64,000 nt of DNA. It comes from Craspedostauros australis. Its lineage: Eukaryota > Bacillariophyta > Bacillariophyceae > Mastogloiales > Achnanthaceae. Under the pieces are notes generated by a model. The model did no database searches. It was not told where the DNA came from and worked only from the letters and a program-made list of their open reading frames with translations. Shown in pieces: positions 11,497-20,317 of this stretch (positions within the stretch are counted from its first letter, which is position 1; each line of letters begins with the position of its first letter). Made by a program: the position numbers and the translations under genes. Where the stretch lies: NCBI GenBank assembly GCA_026770025.1, contig JAMXDE010000063.1:62001-126000 (forward strand), in the 5' to 3' direction.

Positions 11497-11658
11497 TGAC
11501 AGCTTTCTCTGTACCTTTTACCTCTCTACTAATCATATTCGTCAAAATACTGGTTGGGGGATTGTCTTCGGACAACTCACAATAAAGAACAAGAGCTCCA
11601 ATCAGGGCACACAACAACGGGCAAATACGTCTTCAGTAGATACTTGTGCACTTTGACA
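11497..11658 (+). repeat. 3' LTR of the nested Copia element
   Basis: 162 bp, preceded by the purine tract aaggggaa and followed by target duplicate GCAGG (11659-11663). Same termini as the 5' LTR (TGACAG...TGACA). Confidence 0.92.
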
Positions 11659-11663
11659 GCAGG

Positions 11664-12483
11664 GATCGCAATGATGACAAGGCAACAGGTGATGGCGACG
11701 GCGATGGAAGGGATGGCGATCATCTTGAAAGCCCTGCGATTTGGAGACATCAAAGGCACCACAATGTTGCTGGTTGACGCTTCCCTATTGAAGGGCAAGT
11801 GGCTGACTCACTGTACGAGCCCAAGAGCTCGATGGTCTGCAAACATACTTGGTGTTCCCAACACCCACGAGATTCAATACGAGGATGAGAAAGCTTGGTT
11901 AATTGAAGCTTCGAATGTCACCAATGCCAAAATGGTGGAGGAAGAGGCTTGGGAGTGCTCCGTTGTGAACGAACTTGGCACGACAGTGAAGGAAGACCAC
12001 AAGTAGTCACGCCAACCAGTACCAGTGGATACAAAACAGGCAAAGATGAGGCGTAAAGCCCAGAAGAGTGTGAAACAGGGTGAAGCGAATGTATTCAAAA
12101 CAGCCCTTTGCAACAACCTCATGGAAACTGCTGGTCACGACGCAATGTGGAAGGATACAACTGCTGCTATGGATCTTCCTCCTGTTACAACACCGGGTTG
12201 CGCCACAAAGAAGACTCGATCGTTTGAACCTATCCCTGACTATTTGTTGGCAGAGGTGAACAAAATCTGCGTACTTGCTTGCCATGACTCGAGGAACAGA
12301 ATGTCGGAGTACGACGCACACCGACAACTGATGGCGATGGAACGGGTGAAAACAGACTGGTACGCTCAACTACAAGTATCACCACTGAGAGTAAAGCATA
12401 CCTCATCACGGACTATCTCAAGTTCAAAAAAGAACAAGAAAAGAAGTCAAAAACCGCTGAAACGATGGAGTGCACAATGGTAA
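11664..12483 (+). pseudogene. 3' part of the DNA-transposon ORF, with one in-frame TAG
   Basis: Continues the frame of 5236-5810 after the nested element. It is open to a TAG at 12004-12006, and then open again in the same frame to 12483. The second part is basic and lysine-rich near its end (SSSKKNKKRSQKPLKR). No known domain was recognised; it could be a transposase C-terminus or an accessory protein. The in-frame stop plus the retroelement insertion make it non-functional here. Confidence 0.45.
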
Positions 12484-12907
12484 GTATGACTGCGAGCGCC
12501 AGTGTGCAACCAACGTTGCATGATTCTGGTTGTGACGAAGATGAATTTGGACGGTGCAGAGCCAAGGAAGACGAAATGTTGCAGTAAATCCATGATGATT
12601 TGCATCCACATGCGGCAAAACAAGCAGTCGAAAGTGCGGAAACATTGAAGGAAAATGTGACGTGGGAAATTGTGAATCGTGTCAGAACCAGATAGCAAGC
12701 GAAAAATAATTCAAAATGGGAACAGGTGTGACATCATCAGCGAGTTTTGGCGATACCCAGCGAAGTCTAAGGAAGGTCTACAACGGCCGAAGACCAACAC
12801 TATTGCAAGGTCTATAACTTTTGATCCACAACTCTCCCGATTTTTAAATTAAATGTCCCTCGACAAAATTTTACGTAGATTCCGAATATGTACTTATTTT
12901 GTTAAAG

Positions 12908-12956
12908 TTTAAGTCACGATCAGGCACGACTGCACCTTCGTTCACTCGAGTGGGTC
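12908..12956 (-). repeat. Right terminal inverted repeat of DNA transposon
   Basis: Reverse complement starts GACCCACTCGAGTGAACG and pairs with the left repeat at 4872-4920. It is followed directly by the target-site duplicate ATAA at 12957-12960. Confidence 0.85.
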
Positions 12957-13917
12957 ATAATGACATGGTATTAAAAGGTGTGACGAATAGTCTCCAAACA
13001 TGTGACGAATAATATTCAAAGGTGTGGTGAATAATGTTGAGGGGTGCGGCAATAATGGACATTCCGAAACAGTCGTACCCTCGATTCCTAACAGGCACAT
13101 TGGCATGGCATGGCATGGCATGGCAGGGATGAATGGATGGATGGGTGTTTGTTGAATGCCAAGTATGGCATGGCTGAGTATGAGAGGGTGGGAGACTGTT
13201 GTGTTGGAGTCTATTTGTTGTTGGGGATTGTTTGTTGGCATGGCTTGGGTTCTTGGCGTGACATGCTTCTTCTTCCACTCTCGATCCCACTTCCACATGA
13301 GCTACATACTTGCTCTGCAGATGAAGTTGACTTGGAAGGAAGGGAGGGAGGAGGTAGTGTCAATTGGCGGTGTTGTCAACGAGTTTCTGAATGAGTTGTG
13401 TTGAGAGTTGAGCATGGATTGCCACACAAGAAACCAACGCTCCTCCTCGTTGCCAACAACGCGAATAGACCACGGATCAAAGTACTCAAGTTTTGGCATT
13501 ATCGTCCTTGTTTTTGAACAGTGGCCACTGTTTTGACAGAAAGAAACAAGAAGAGACAAGAATCATGCGATGATTCGCGTACATGAGATGCAAAAAGAGA
13601 GAGATTTGGACAATCGAATCAACAATTTTGGTTCAGATTGGGCAAAAATGCGAAAAAACCATGTTGGTACCATGAGGAAACAAACAGTTTGACGAAACAG
13701 TGTGGGAAACAGGGAAGGAAGAAAGCGAATCGTGACGTCACATGGGCATTGCAAAGACCTAAATCCCCACGACAGTGGCTGTCTCCATTGCGTCCAGACA
13801 AGTTTCAATAGCGGGGCTCCCCCTGGAATTCGGACAGCCCGGCGTGTCCCAGTACCCAACTTCTGGGGCCACTCGAACCCCTCCAATAACCGGCGACTTT
13901 GTCTCGTTACCGTTTGC
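12957..13917. other. Spacer between transposons; no gene seen
   Basis: Starts with the right ATAA target duplicate. At 12976-13066 it holds degenerate ~22-bp units (ggtgtgacgaata-like). A TGGCA repeat (five units, 13101-13125) follows, then ATGG repeats. ORFs of 60-130 codons overlap on both strands and show no domain or start context. Confidence 0.6.
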
Positions 13918-14094
13918 ACCAAGTTAACACACACATGCATTGTCATTGAGGGTTGGAAACCCAAAGGATTCAGATTATAAGGATTATAGGGTCGTGTAGG
14001 ATTGTCAGAGAGTACACTGTTCTCCTGTTGTTGGGCGATGCCCGTGTTCGCACGTTAACCCCGTTTTAACCGTTTCACACGTATCCCTGTTTGG
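13918..14094 (-). repeat. 3' LTR of the young Copia element
   Basis: 177 bp, identical by eye to 20141-20317. In element sense it starts CCAAACAGGG and ends AACTTGGT. It is preceded in sense by the purine tract gagggga. Confidence 0.9.
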
Positions 14095-14264
14095 TCCCCT
14101 CGATTCGCTGTGGCTCTGCTGACTGTCGGATCGTCACAATTTCATTTCACATGGTATGTACCTGCTGCATGCCCCATGCGTGGGCACCACAGGGCGCTCA
14201 TCCCATCCACCACGGATTGAATCCGTGGCCGACCATCCTTGGGTACTGTCGCGCAGTCTGTCTG

Positions 14265-17200
14265 TTAGAATAAAACACATTGTGCTTGAATGGTTCGTCT
14301 TGGCCCTGATTGTGGTTTGGTGAGCATGTCGGCGAGATTGGTTTCTGATGGTTCGTATGAGACGGTCATCACACCCGCCGCGATGCTTTCTCGGACAAAG
14401 TGATATGCAATGGCGTTGGCTTTCTTTCGTAGCTGTGATGCGGGGAGTGAGGCATTGTACACAACGCTCTGGTTGTCGACGCGCATGTCTGTGGGGCCGT
14501 CCATGGGGACGCCCATCATACGCAACTTGTAGCGCATGCCGATGACGATCTCCGTCGCCACCTTGAGCGCGGTGAACTCGCTGCCGAATGTGGATGTTTC
14601 GATGCTGTTCTGTTTCTTGCTGTGCCACAGGATGGGTGATGAGTTCAGGTACAGTAGGACTCCGGTGCGCGATCGTCGCGTCACCCGATCGCCCGCATGG
14701 TCAGCATCGACGAAGCAAGTCATCTGGACCTCCTTTCCACGCGGTGGTGGCATGTCGTTCGGTATCTGTTCGTGGGCGTCGGCGTAGAAGTCGCCCCACT
14801 CCGGTTGTATCACAGCAGGTTTGTCAACGTATGCATCATCAAAGACAAGACGAGAACGGTCGTGTGAGTTCAGATAGGCAAACATGTGGAAGAGCGTTCG
14901 CAGGTGACCCGTACGTGGCGCAGCACAGTATGAGGACATCATGGATGTTTCACAGCAGATGTCAATGCGACCCAGTTCAACGGTCCATCGCAGGATGCCG
15001 ATCAGTTGCTGGTAGAATTGAGTCTCTTCTGCATCGCACAACGGTGTTGCATCCAATTCAGGTCGGTAGTCGTTCGGTATCACACTGGGTGCCTTTGTCT
15101 TGAGACGCCCTTGTCGGTCTGTGAGCCATTTCGTCACGATCTTGATGGCGGCTCGTATGTAGGCACGTGATCCCATGCTCCATTTGGGACGTGTTGCATC
15201 AGAGTCAATGTGGTATGGCGCAATAGTGGAGCCAAGGTAAGTGGTAGGAGGGCCGATGGAACTCGGTTTGAGGAAGAAGTGTGAGCCGATTGCATCTAGG
15301 ATGCGCTGGGGTTGTTTGGACACCGCAAGGATGTCGTCTGTATACACAAGCACGTATTCATAATACTCTGACCCATCGCTCGCCACAGCTGGTTTCATCC
15401 AGACGTCGCTGTCTGCGCGGCAGGATGTGTATCCCATCGAATCGCGCAGTGTCTCAGCCAGATGCGCGCGCCAAGCGGCTCCGCTGGACTTCAGGCCGTA
15501 CAAGGCCCGACAAATGACGGCAATCTTGCCTTGATCGGACCCGAACTCGGGTCCGCATCGTGTGTATATTCGTTCTCTGCACGGCGCGTTCAAGTATGCG
15601 TTTTGGACGTCGGCTGCCAGTATGTTGCAATCGTTGAGCGCAGCAAGCAAGAATGCGATGCGCACACTCTCGCGTGACACCACACTCGCATAGGTGATGG
15701 CCGCTGGTGCCTCTGTCATGTGGCCACCAGCCACCAATCGTGCTTTTCGTGTGAGGTCGACCTTCACCGCGAAGATCATGTGGCACTCCATGTATTGATG
15801 TCCAACGGGATTGGGCGTGTCGGTCTCTTTGATATCAAAGGCAGGGCGCACGGCTTTCATCTCTTTCTCGATCGCCTTACGCCACATGTCAGTGCCCGAT
15901 TCCGCATCGATAGCGAGTGCATGTCGCACGGAGGTCGGTAGCGCAACACCGAACATCTCTTGTTTGCGCACTTGTCTCCGTTTGGTTGCCATGATGATGC
16001 GCTGTCGTTTGCGGAGGGTGTGTGGCACCCACCACTTGAATGCTGGTTCGTTGATAAGGAGATTGGCCTCCGCGTATTCAGCCACACGGACGGGGTCGGC
16101 CTCCTTCGCGTCACGCAAGTGTATCCATGAGGTTGATCCATCTTTCCAGCGTATGCACAGTTTCCATCCTTTCGTGGATTTCGTTTTGTGAGAAGCAAAA
16201 GAGACAGAGGGTAAGCGTTTGTGGTCGATGATCTCGTCCATGAGGACGGTCTCGTATCCATCGTCGTCGACACGAGCATAAATGTTCTCTGCGATCTGGT
16301 TGGCACTGAATGCCTCTTGATGTCCGTCGAGGAATTCGACCTCATAACGTGATGTGTCGAGCATCGGATTGTCGTGCGAATGGCCGATGAGGTTGCCGTC
16401 TGCGTCTCGTTTCCTTCGCTTCACAGTGCCGAATCGCATTTCGTCCCCTGTTGGCAAGACGACCTTTGCAGTTATGTATCGATCGTATACTTCGCTGGCG
16501 ACATCTTCGGGTTCGACGATGGGCTCCATAGGTTCTGTATTCTGTAGGTATGCGATGTCGGCAGCGGTGTCATCCACTTCGTCACCATCATCGTCTGGTT
16601 CCATGCCTTCCATGCGTTTGTTCCATTTGGTACTGAGTTTTGTCATGAAGTCGGTTTGTTTCTGTTGGAGTACGTCGTCGTTTGTGTCATCGTGTGAGAG
16701 AGGTAAGACAGAGGATTTGGAGACAACGACGCCATTGGCGGTGAGTATGTACGAGCACATGGCCTCGCCGACAGAACGGCTTGGCCCCAGATAGCGTCCG
16801 AGTTGCTTCACGTTCATGGAGGCATCCTGTATGTTGATGTACCAGACAAAGTCAAACCATGCAAATTCGGCAATGTGTGAGATGTCGGCTGTGTCGCCTG
16901 ACAGGATAGTGGCGGGTGTCTCTCCATGCAGGTCGTATACAGATAGCGCTGTGTGACTTCGGATCTCCGCGCAGTATTCAAAGCAGTAGTCCCACAGATA
17001 TTCGGGCGTGTTAGTGGAAGTCATCAAGCGGCGATAGTGGCGACGCAGTTCGCGGATAGTCGCCTCTGCACGGTTTTGGTTGTGTATGTACGCCTCGATC
17101 GGACGGATGGACACTTGCGCCTTGTGCAGTTTGCGACGGAACTCGCCAGCCACGAGCTCCTTCGCGTTGTCGGGTATGATCGTGTGAGGAATGCCATGAT

Positions 17201-18191
17201 CGCGAAACATCTCATCAAGGGTGAGGTGTGCGTTCTTGCGTTCCGTCATCGGATACACACGAACCCAGTGGAATGGTGTGCAATATATCATCGCACATTT
17301 GTTGCCACGGATCGACTTCGTTTTCGCATGCATCGTGTCGGCATACACTTGTGTGTTTAGGCGGCGGTAGCGGAGTTGCATGGCATATGGGTTGAGCCGT
17401 CGTGTGCCTGTGGTGTTTCGGAAGTCACGCATAGCGAGATGCGTCGTGGCCTGCAACGTCCGTGTAGCTGCATCAACACCGATGCGCCAGCGTCGTGCCA
17501 GTGCTTCTGGTGTGATCGTCCCCTTTCGATTGGAGGACTGCGTTCCGCTGACTGCCTTGATTTCGCGTAGGATGGTTGGCGACATGGATGTTGGAGTTGT
17601 GGGGACGGTCATTCTGATGGCGTCCTCGTCGTCCCCTGCCGACCAGTGTGCTGGGTCCCAAGTGGACTCCTGTGTCATCATGACATGGATGCAATCATGG
17701 TCGGATTGGACTTCTTGTCGTGTCGGTTTTCTTGTGTGGAAGTACGATATGGTACCACGTAGTCGGAGCGGGATGTGGAGGTTGTTAAGGGAGGAGATCA
17801 CCGAGTGATCCTCCGGTTTCCGTTCATCCTCATTGATCATGAGTAATGGAACATCATTAATAACAACACCAGCAGCTCGCATCTGATTCGGGCACAATAA
17901 CGGGTGCTCAAGACGAGGAAAGTAGATCGATTGTGGGAAGAAAAGGACAAATGTTTGGTATGTTACGGGATCATCATATGCTATCGCTGCCGTGACGATT
18001 GGCACGTTGTCGATGTTCCCGAGTGAGTCAAGAAAGGGGGTTGCAGTCACAGTCTGGTTTGTGGTGTGCACAATGTACGCAGTGTCGCCAAAGCAACATG
18101 TGTCAGCGTGTGAGTCAAGCTCCGCTCGCGGAGTGTCAGACGACAAGGAGAGATGTACAGACGTGATCTGTCGATTCCCTCCATGTTGCGA
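14265..18191 (-). CDS. Pol polyprotein (protease, integrase, reverse transcriptase, RNase H) of the young Copia element
   Basis: About 1,308 codons with no internal stop, in the same frame as gag and separated from it only by the gag TGA. There is no ATG before the protease. Domains in order: aspartic protease (AELDSHADTCCFG); integrase with D in YADTMHAK, D in IIPDNAKEL and E in NQNRAEATIREL (the D,D,E triad); reverse transcriptase (RLVAGGHM, DVQNAYLNAP, CRALYGLKSSG) with an intact YTDD box; RNase H (CFVDADHAGD, HSKKQNSIETSTFGSEF, RVDNQSVV, NLADMLTKP). All catalytic residues I can check are present, so the element may be mobile. Expression must use TGA readthrough, an internal start or another recoding route. 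Confidence 0.93.
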   Translation of the reverse strand, partial: SQHGGNRQITSVHLSLSSDTPRAELDSHADTCCFGDTAYIVHTTNQTVTATPFLDSLGNIDNVPIVTAAIAYDDPVTYQTFVLFFPQSIYFPRLEHPLLCPNQMRAAGVVINDVPLLMINEDERKPEDHSVISSLNNLHIPLRLRGTISYFHTRKPTRQEVQSDHDCIHVMMTQESTWDPAHWSAGDDEDAIRMTVPTTPTSMSPTILREIKAVSGTQSSNRKGTITPEALARRWRIGVDAATRTLQATTHLAMRDFRNTTGTRRLNPYAMQLRYRRLNTQVYADTMHAKTKSIRGNKCAMIYCTPFHWVRVYPMTERKNAHLTLDEMFRDHGIPHTIIPDNAKELVAGEFRRKLHKAQVSIRPIEAYIHNQNRAEATIRELRRHYRRLMTSTNTPEYLWDYCFEYCAEIRSHTALSVYDLHGETPATILSGDTADISHIAEFAWFDFVWYINIQDASMNVKQLGRYLGPSRSVGEAMCSYILTANGVVVSKSSVLPLSHDDTNDDVLQQKQTDFMTKLSTKWNKRMEGMEPDDDGDEVDDTAADIAYLQNTEPMEPIVEPEDVASEVYDRYITAKVVLPTGDEMRFGTVKRRKRDADGNLIGHSHDNPMLDTSRYEVEFLDGHQEAFSANQIAENIYARVDDDGYETVLMDEIIDHKRLPSVSFASHKTKSTKGWKLCIRWKDGSTSWIHLRDAKEADPVRVAEYAEANLLINEPAFKWWVPHTLRKRQRIIMATKRRQVRKQEMFGVALPTSVRHALAIDAESGTDMWRKAIEKEMKAVRPAFDIKETDTPNPVGHQYMECHMIFAVKVDLTRKARLVAGGHMTEAPAAITYASVVSRESVRIAFLLAALNDCNILAADVQNAYLNAPCRERIYTRCGPEFGSDQGKIAVICRALYGLKSSGAAWRAHLAETLRDSMGYTSCRADSDVWMKPAVASDGSEYYEYVLVYTDDILAVSKQPQRILDAIGSHFFLKPSSIGPPTTYLGSTIAPYHIDSDATRPKWSMGSRAYIRAAIKIVTKWLTDRQGRLKTKAPSVIPNDYRPELDATPLCDAEETQFYQQLIGILRWTVELGRIDICCETSMMSSYCAAPRTGHLRTLFHMFAYLNSHDRSRLVFDDAYVDKPAVIQPEWGDFYADAHEQIPNDMPPPRGKEVQMTCFVDADHAGDRVTRRSRTGVLLYLNSSPILWHSKKQNSIETSTFGSEFTALKVATEIVIGMRYKLRMMGVPMDGPTDMRVDNQSVVYNASLPASQLRKKANAIAYHFVRESIAAGVMTVSYEPSETNLADMLTKPQSGPRRTIQAQCVLF

Positions 18192-19673
18192 TCAGGAACG
18201 GTTGTTTTGGTTGCGGCGAGACATCATGGAACCAATCCCAGCGGTTTGGTTGGTACCAGCATTGTTGTTCTGGTTTGGTGGGGTTGGAGGCCCATAATGG
18301 CCGTCCGTATCCTCACGAGTGCGTTTTGCCGGACTGCCTCGGCCAACAGACATCACACCACGGCGTTTGTCACGTGCGCCGCGCAACTCCAGTGCGCGTC
18401 CCTTTTGGGCGGACGACATGACTGCCCACTCCTCAGGGAGATAGTGACGGTCAGTGATGACCATGTTGGGGTTGTACTGTTTGGTTCGCCCTTGGCCTCC
18501 ACGTCCTGGTTTGTTGGCGCGATAATGGCCGCCTCGGCCGCCACTGTTGTTGTTACGTCCCATGGACGAGATCTGACGCGTGGGGGTCGTTGCCTGTTTG
18601 CGGCCGATCACTTCGCTGAGTGCATTCACGGTGGCGGGGAAGCTGGTACGGATGCTTTCGTTGAGCATGATGGCATCACACGCGGTGGTCAGATGTGGCA
18701 CACGAATGCCATGCATCAGGTGCCGGACTTTGGCATCCTCGACAAGCGGTTCACCACATGCAGCCATGTCTTCGAAGGCAGAGTTCAAGCGTTGGGTGTA
18801 CGTTTCGAATGTAAAGTTGCGTGACTTGCCATCGTAGAAGGTGTTGTTGATGATGCCGGTCGCGGTTGCCTTGGTTCGGACTTGGTAGGAGTCACCACGG
18901 TAGTGTTCTTGGAGTGTCAGGTATGCAGTGCGTCCGTCTCGGGACCGCTCATTGCCTTGCACCCAGTTCCATGCTGGACCACCGTGAGTCACATGGCGGA
19001 TGACCTGCCATACGGCTGCATTGTCGGCTTTGTGTTTGAGGCCTATATGGGTGGCTCGGTCGATGAGCTCCTCTTTGAGGGACGGGGTGCCGAACGGAGT
19101 GTTGACTGCTGGCGACCGGTCTTCCGGCTTGAGCGGATTCTCACGGATGATGTATGATAGTGGAGCGTCACTTGCTCCAAGCGTGTTCTCGAGGTAATTC
19201 GCGATATCCTCAAGGGTCTCGCGGACGTTGTCCACGCGCGTGAGGGGATCGGGCAAGTCCATCGATGGGGCGTCTTTCGCGCGCACTTCCTCCTCAAAGA
19301 GGGACCAGAGCGCGTTGAGGCGCTCAATCGGTGCTTCGGCAGCAGAGAAAGGGCGTTGGATACGATCGAAGTGGAAGCGCACATAGCGGAGCTTTCGAAG
19401 CTTCAGCTCGTGCACCCATCCGATGGTGACTCCAGGATCCTTGATTTGTGCCGGAGTGGTAGAACGATTGCCCGATGTCTGTGCTGGGTTGGCGACAAGG
19501 CCGCTTCCCTTACGGATACGATCACAGAGCTTCTCCAAGTCTTTGTCGGAGAACATCAGAAGGTCGTCGAAGGTGTTGAGCCCTTGTGCACTGAGTGCTT
19601 CACCGATGTCGGCCTTGGTGAAACCCATGACGTTGGTAAGGTAGTTGCGGATCTCATCGCTGTTGGTCAACAT
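18192..19673 (-). CDS. Gag protein of the young Copia element
   Basis: 493-residue capsid-type protein that packages the retroelement RNA. ATG at 19673 (MLTNSDEIRNYL) was chosen because the open frame upstream lacks a gag-like sequence and lies in the leader. The N-terminal ~60 residues form a SAM/helical-like region (MGFTKADIGEALSAQGL). The central part is the helical UBN2/Gag-like domain (YLTLQEHYRGDSYQVRTKA, FTFETYTQRLNSAFEDM). The C-terminus is Gly/Arg-rich (GGRGGHYRANKPGRGGQGR) and has no CCHC zinc knuckle, so RNA binding probably relies on the RG-rich tail. It ends at TGA (18192-18194). The next codons stay open in the same frame into pol. Confidence 0.9.
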   Translation of the reverse strand: MLTNSDEIRNYLTNVMGFTKADIGEALSAQGLNTFDDLLMFSDKDLEKLCDRIRKGSGLVANPAQTSGNRSTTPAQIKDPGVTIGWVHELKLRKLRYVRFHFDRIQRPFSAAEAPIERLNALWSLFEEEVRAKDAPSMDLPDPLTRVDNVRETLEDIANYLENTLGASDAPLSYIIRENPLKPEDRSPAVNTPFGTPSLKEELIDRATHIGLKHKADNAAVWQVIRHVTHGGPAWNWVQGNERSRDGRTAYLTLQEHYRGDSYQVRTKATATGIINNTFYDGKSRNFTFETYTQRLNSAFEDMAACGEPLVEDAKVRHLMHGIRVPHLTTACDAIMLNESIRTSFPATVNALSEVIGRKQATTPTRQISSMGRNNNSGGRGGHYRANKPGRGGQGRTKQYNPNMVITDRHYLPEEWAVMSSAQKGRALELRGARDKRRGVMSVGRGSPAKRTREDTDGHYGPPTPPNQNNNAGTNQTAGIGSMMSRRNQNNRS

Positions 19674-20140
19674 GTTGGCTGTCGTATGGTTGTTGAATGC
19701 AAAAAGGAGAGGAAAAGCGGCAAGTTGTTGGATTGTGACAGAAATCGTCGCTGGGACAGAGCGTGTTTCGTCGTGTGAGTCTTCGGAGTGTGTGTGTCGA
19801 TGTTTTCGACCCACGTTGAGAAGCACGGATGTGGCAACAAGGCACACAATCTTTCACTCATTAGGAGCGCGTGTCTCAGTAGGGGTTCCGCGTGGCCTGC
19901 GGTTGGTGCGTCCACCTGTCTTGCCATCCGCACCACGCCAAAGCGAACGGTGGGAGTACATCCCTCTGGCACCGGCCAAATGCACCAGAACATCATTGTC
20001 AAAGGGGATGCAACACGATTCCAAGCTGTGCCGGCTCACGGCGGTCCACCCTCGGAGCGGGGTCCCAGTATTATCATCGCCTCTTCAGGCGGTCCCCGCG
20101 TGCTTGCGCATGGCCCGCGTGAGCGGATGCGTAATGATAA
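19674..20140 (-). other. Untranslated leader of the young Copia element
   Basis: 467 bp between the 5' LTR and the gag ATG. It holds the expected primer-binding region next to the LTR and GC-rich sequence with inverted repeats (for example around 20040-20110). The gag frame stays open some 58 codons upstream of the chosen ATG. Confidence 0.5.
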
Positions 20141-20317
20141 ACCAAGTTAACACACACATGCATTGTCATTGAGGGTTGGAAACCCAAAGGATTCAGATTA
20201 TAAGGATTATAGGGTCGTGTAGGATTGTCAGAGAGTACACTGTTCTCCTGTTGTTGGGCGATGCCCGTGTTCGCACGTTAACCCCGTTTTAACCGTTTCA
20301 CACGTATCCCTGTTTGG
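20141..20317 (-). repeat. 5' LTR of the young Copia element
   Basis: 177 bp, identical by eye to the 3' LTR. In sense it is followed by TTATCATTACGCATCC, the expected place of the primer-binding site; the matching tRNA was not identified. Confidence 0.9.

Larger units (their letters stand above)
5811..11658 (+). mobile_element. Old Copia-type LTR retrotransposon (5.8 kb), nested, degenerate
   Basis: Two 162-bp LTRs of the form TGACAG...TTTGACA (5811-5972, 11497-11658) are flanked by the perfect 5-bp target duplication GCAGG (5806-5810, 11659-11663). A purine-rich tract (aaggggaa) touches the 3' LTR. Between the LTRs lie gag-like, protease, integrase and reverse transcriptase/RNase H remnants in Copia order. 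The LTRs differ at about 10% of positions plus two small indels, so the insertion is old. Several frameshifts and stops break the coding region. Confidence 0.93.
4872..12956. mobile_element. TIR-bounded DNA transposon, family unassigned, carrying a nested Copia element
   Basis: Both ends carry a 49-bp inverted repeat beginning GACCCACT(T/C)GAGTGAACG, and the element is flanked by the 4-bp direct repeat ATAA (4868-4871 and 12957-12960). Without the nested retrotransposon (5811-11663) it is about 2.2 kb long. Its interior has an interrupted ORF (5236-5810 joined to 11664-12006, continuing after one TAG to 12483). I could not match this ORF to a known transposase. The 4-bp target duplication and ends with CCC near the tip recall piggyBac-like elements, but no DDD catalytic region was recognised. 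Because an old retroelement sits inside it, this insertion is the oldest in the cluster. Confidence 0.75.
13918..20317 (-). mobile_element. Young Copia-type LTR retrotransposon (6.4 kb), near-intact
   Basis: Two 177-bp direct repeats (13918-14094, 20141-20317) appear identical by eye. They bound one coding unit on the minus strand: gag, then protease-integrase-RT-RNase H (Copia order). A purine tract (in sense, gagggga) abuts the 3' LTR. Identical LTRs mean a recent insertion. No clear 5-bp target duplication is visible; only CAC (13917-13919 and 20318-20320) could serve, and the repeat ends (CCAA...TTGG) are not the usual TG...CA. LDSHADT in the protease is typical of diatom Copia (CoDi) lineages, from family knowledge. 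Confidence 0.92.

Noticed and set aside
4872..12956. Assignment of the DNA transposon to piggyBac
   Set aside because: Target repeat is ATAA rather than TTAA, and no DDD catalytic domain could be read.
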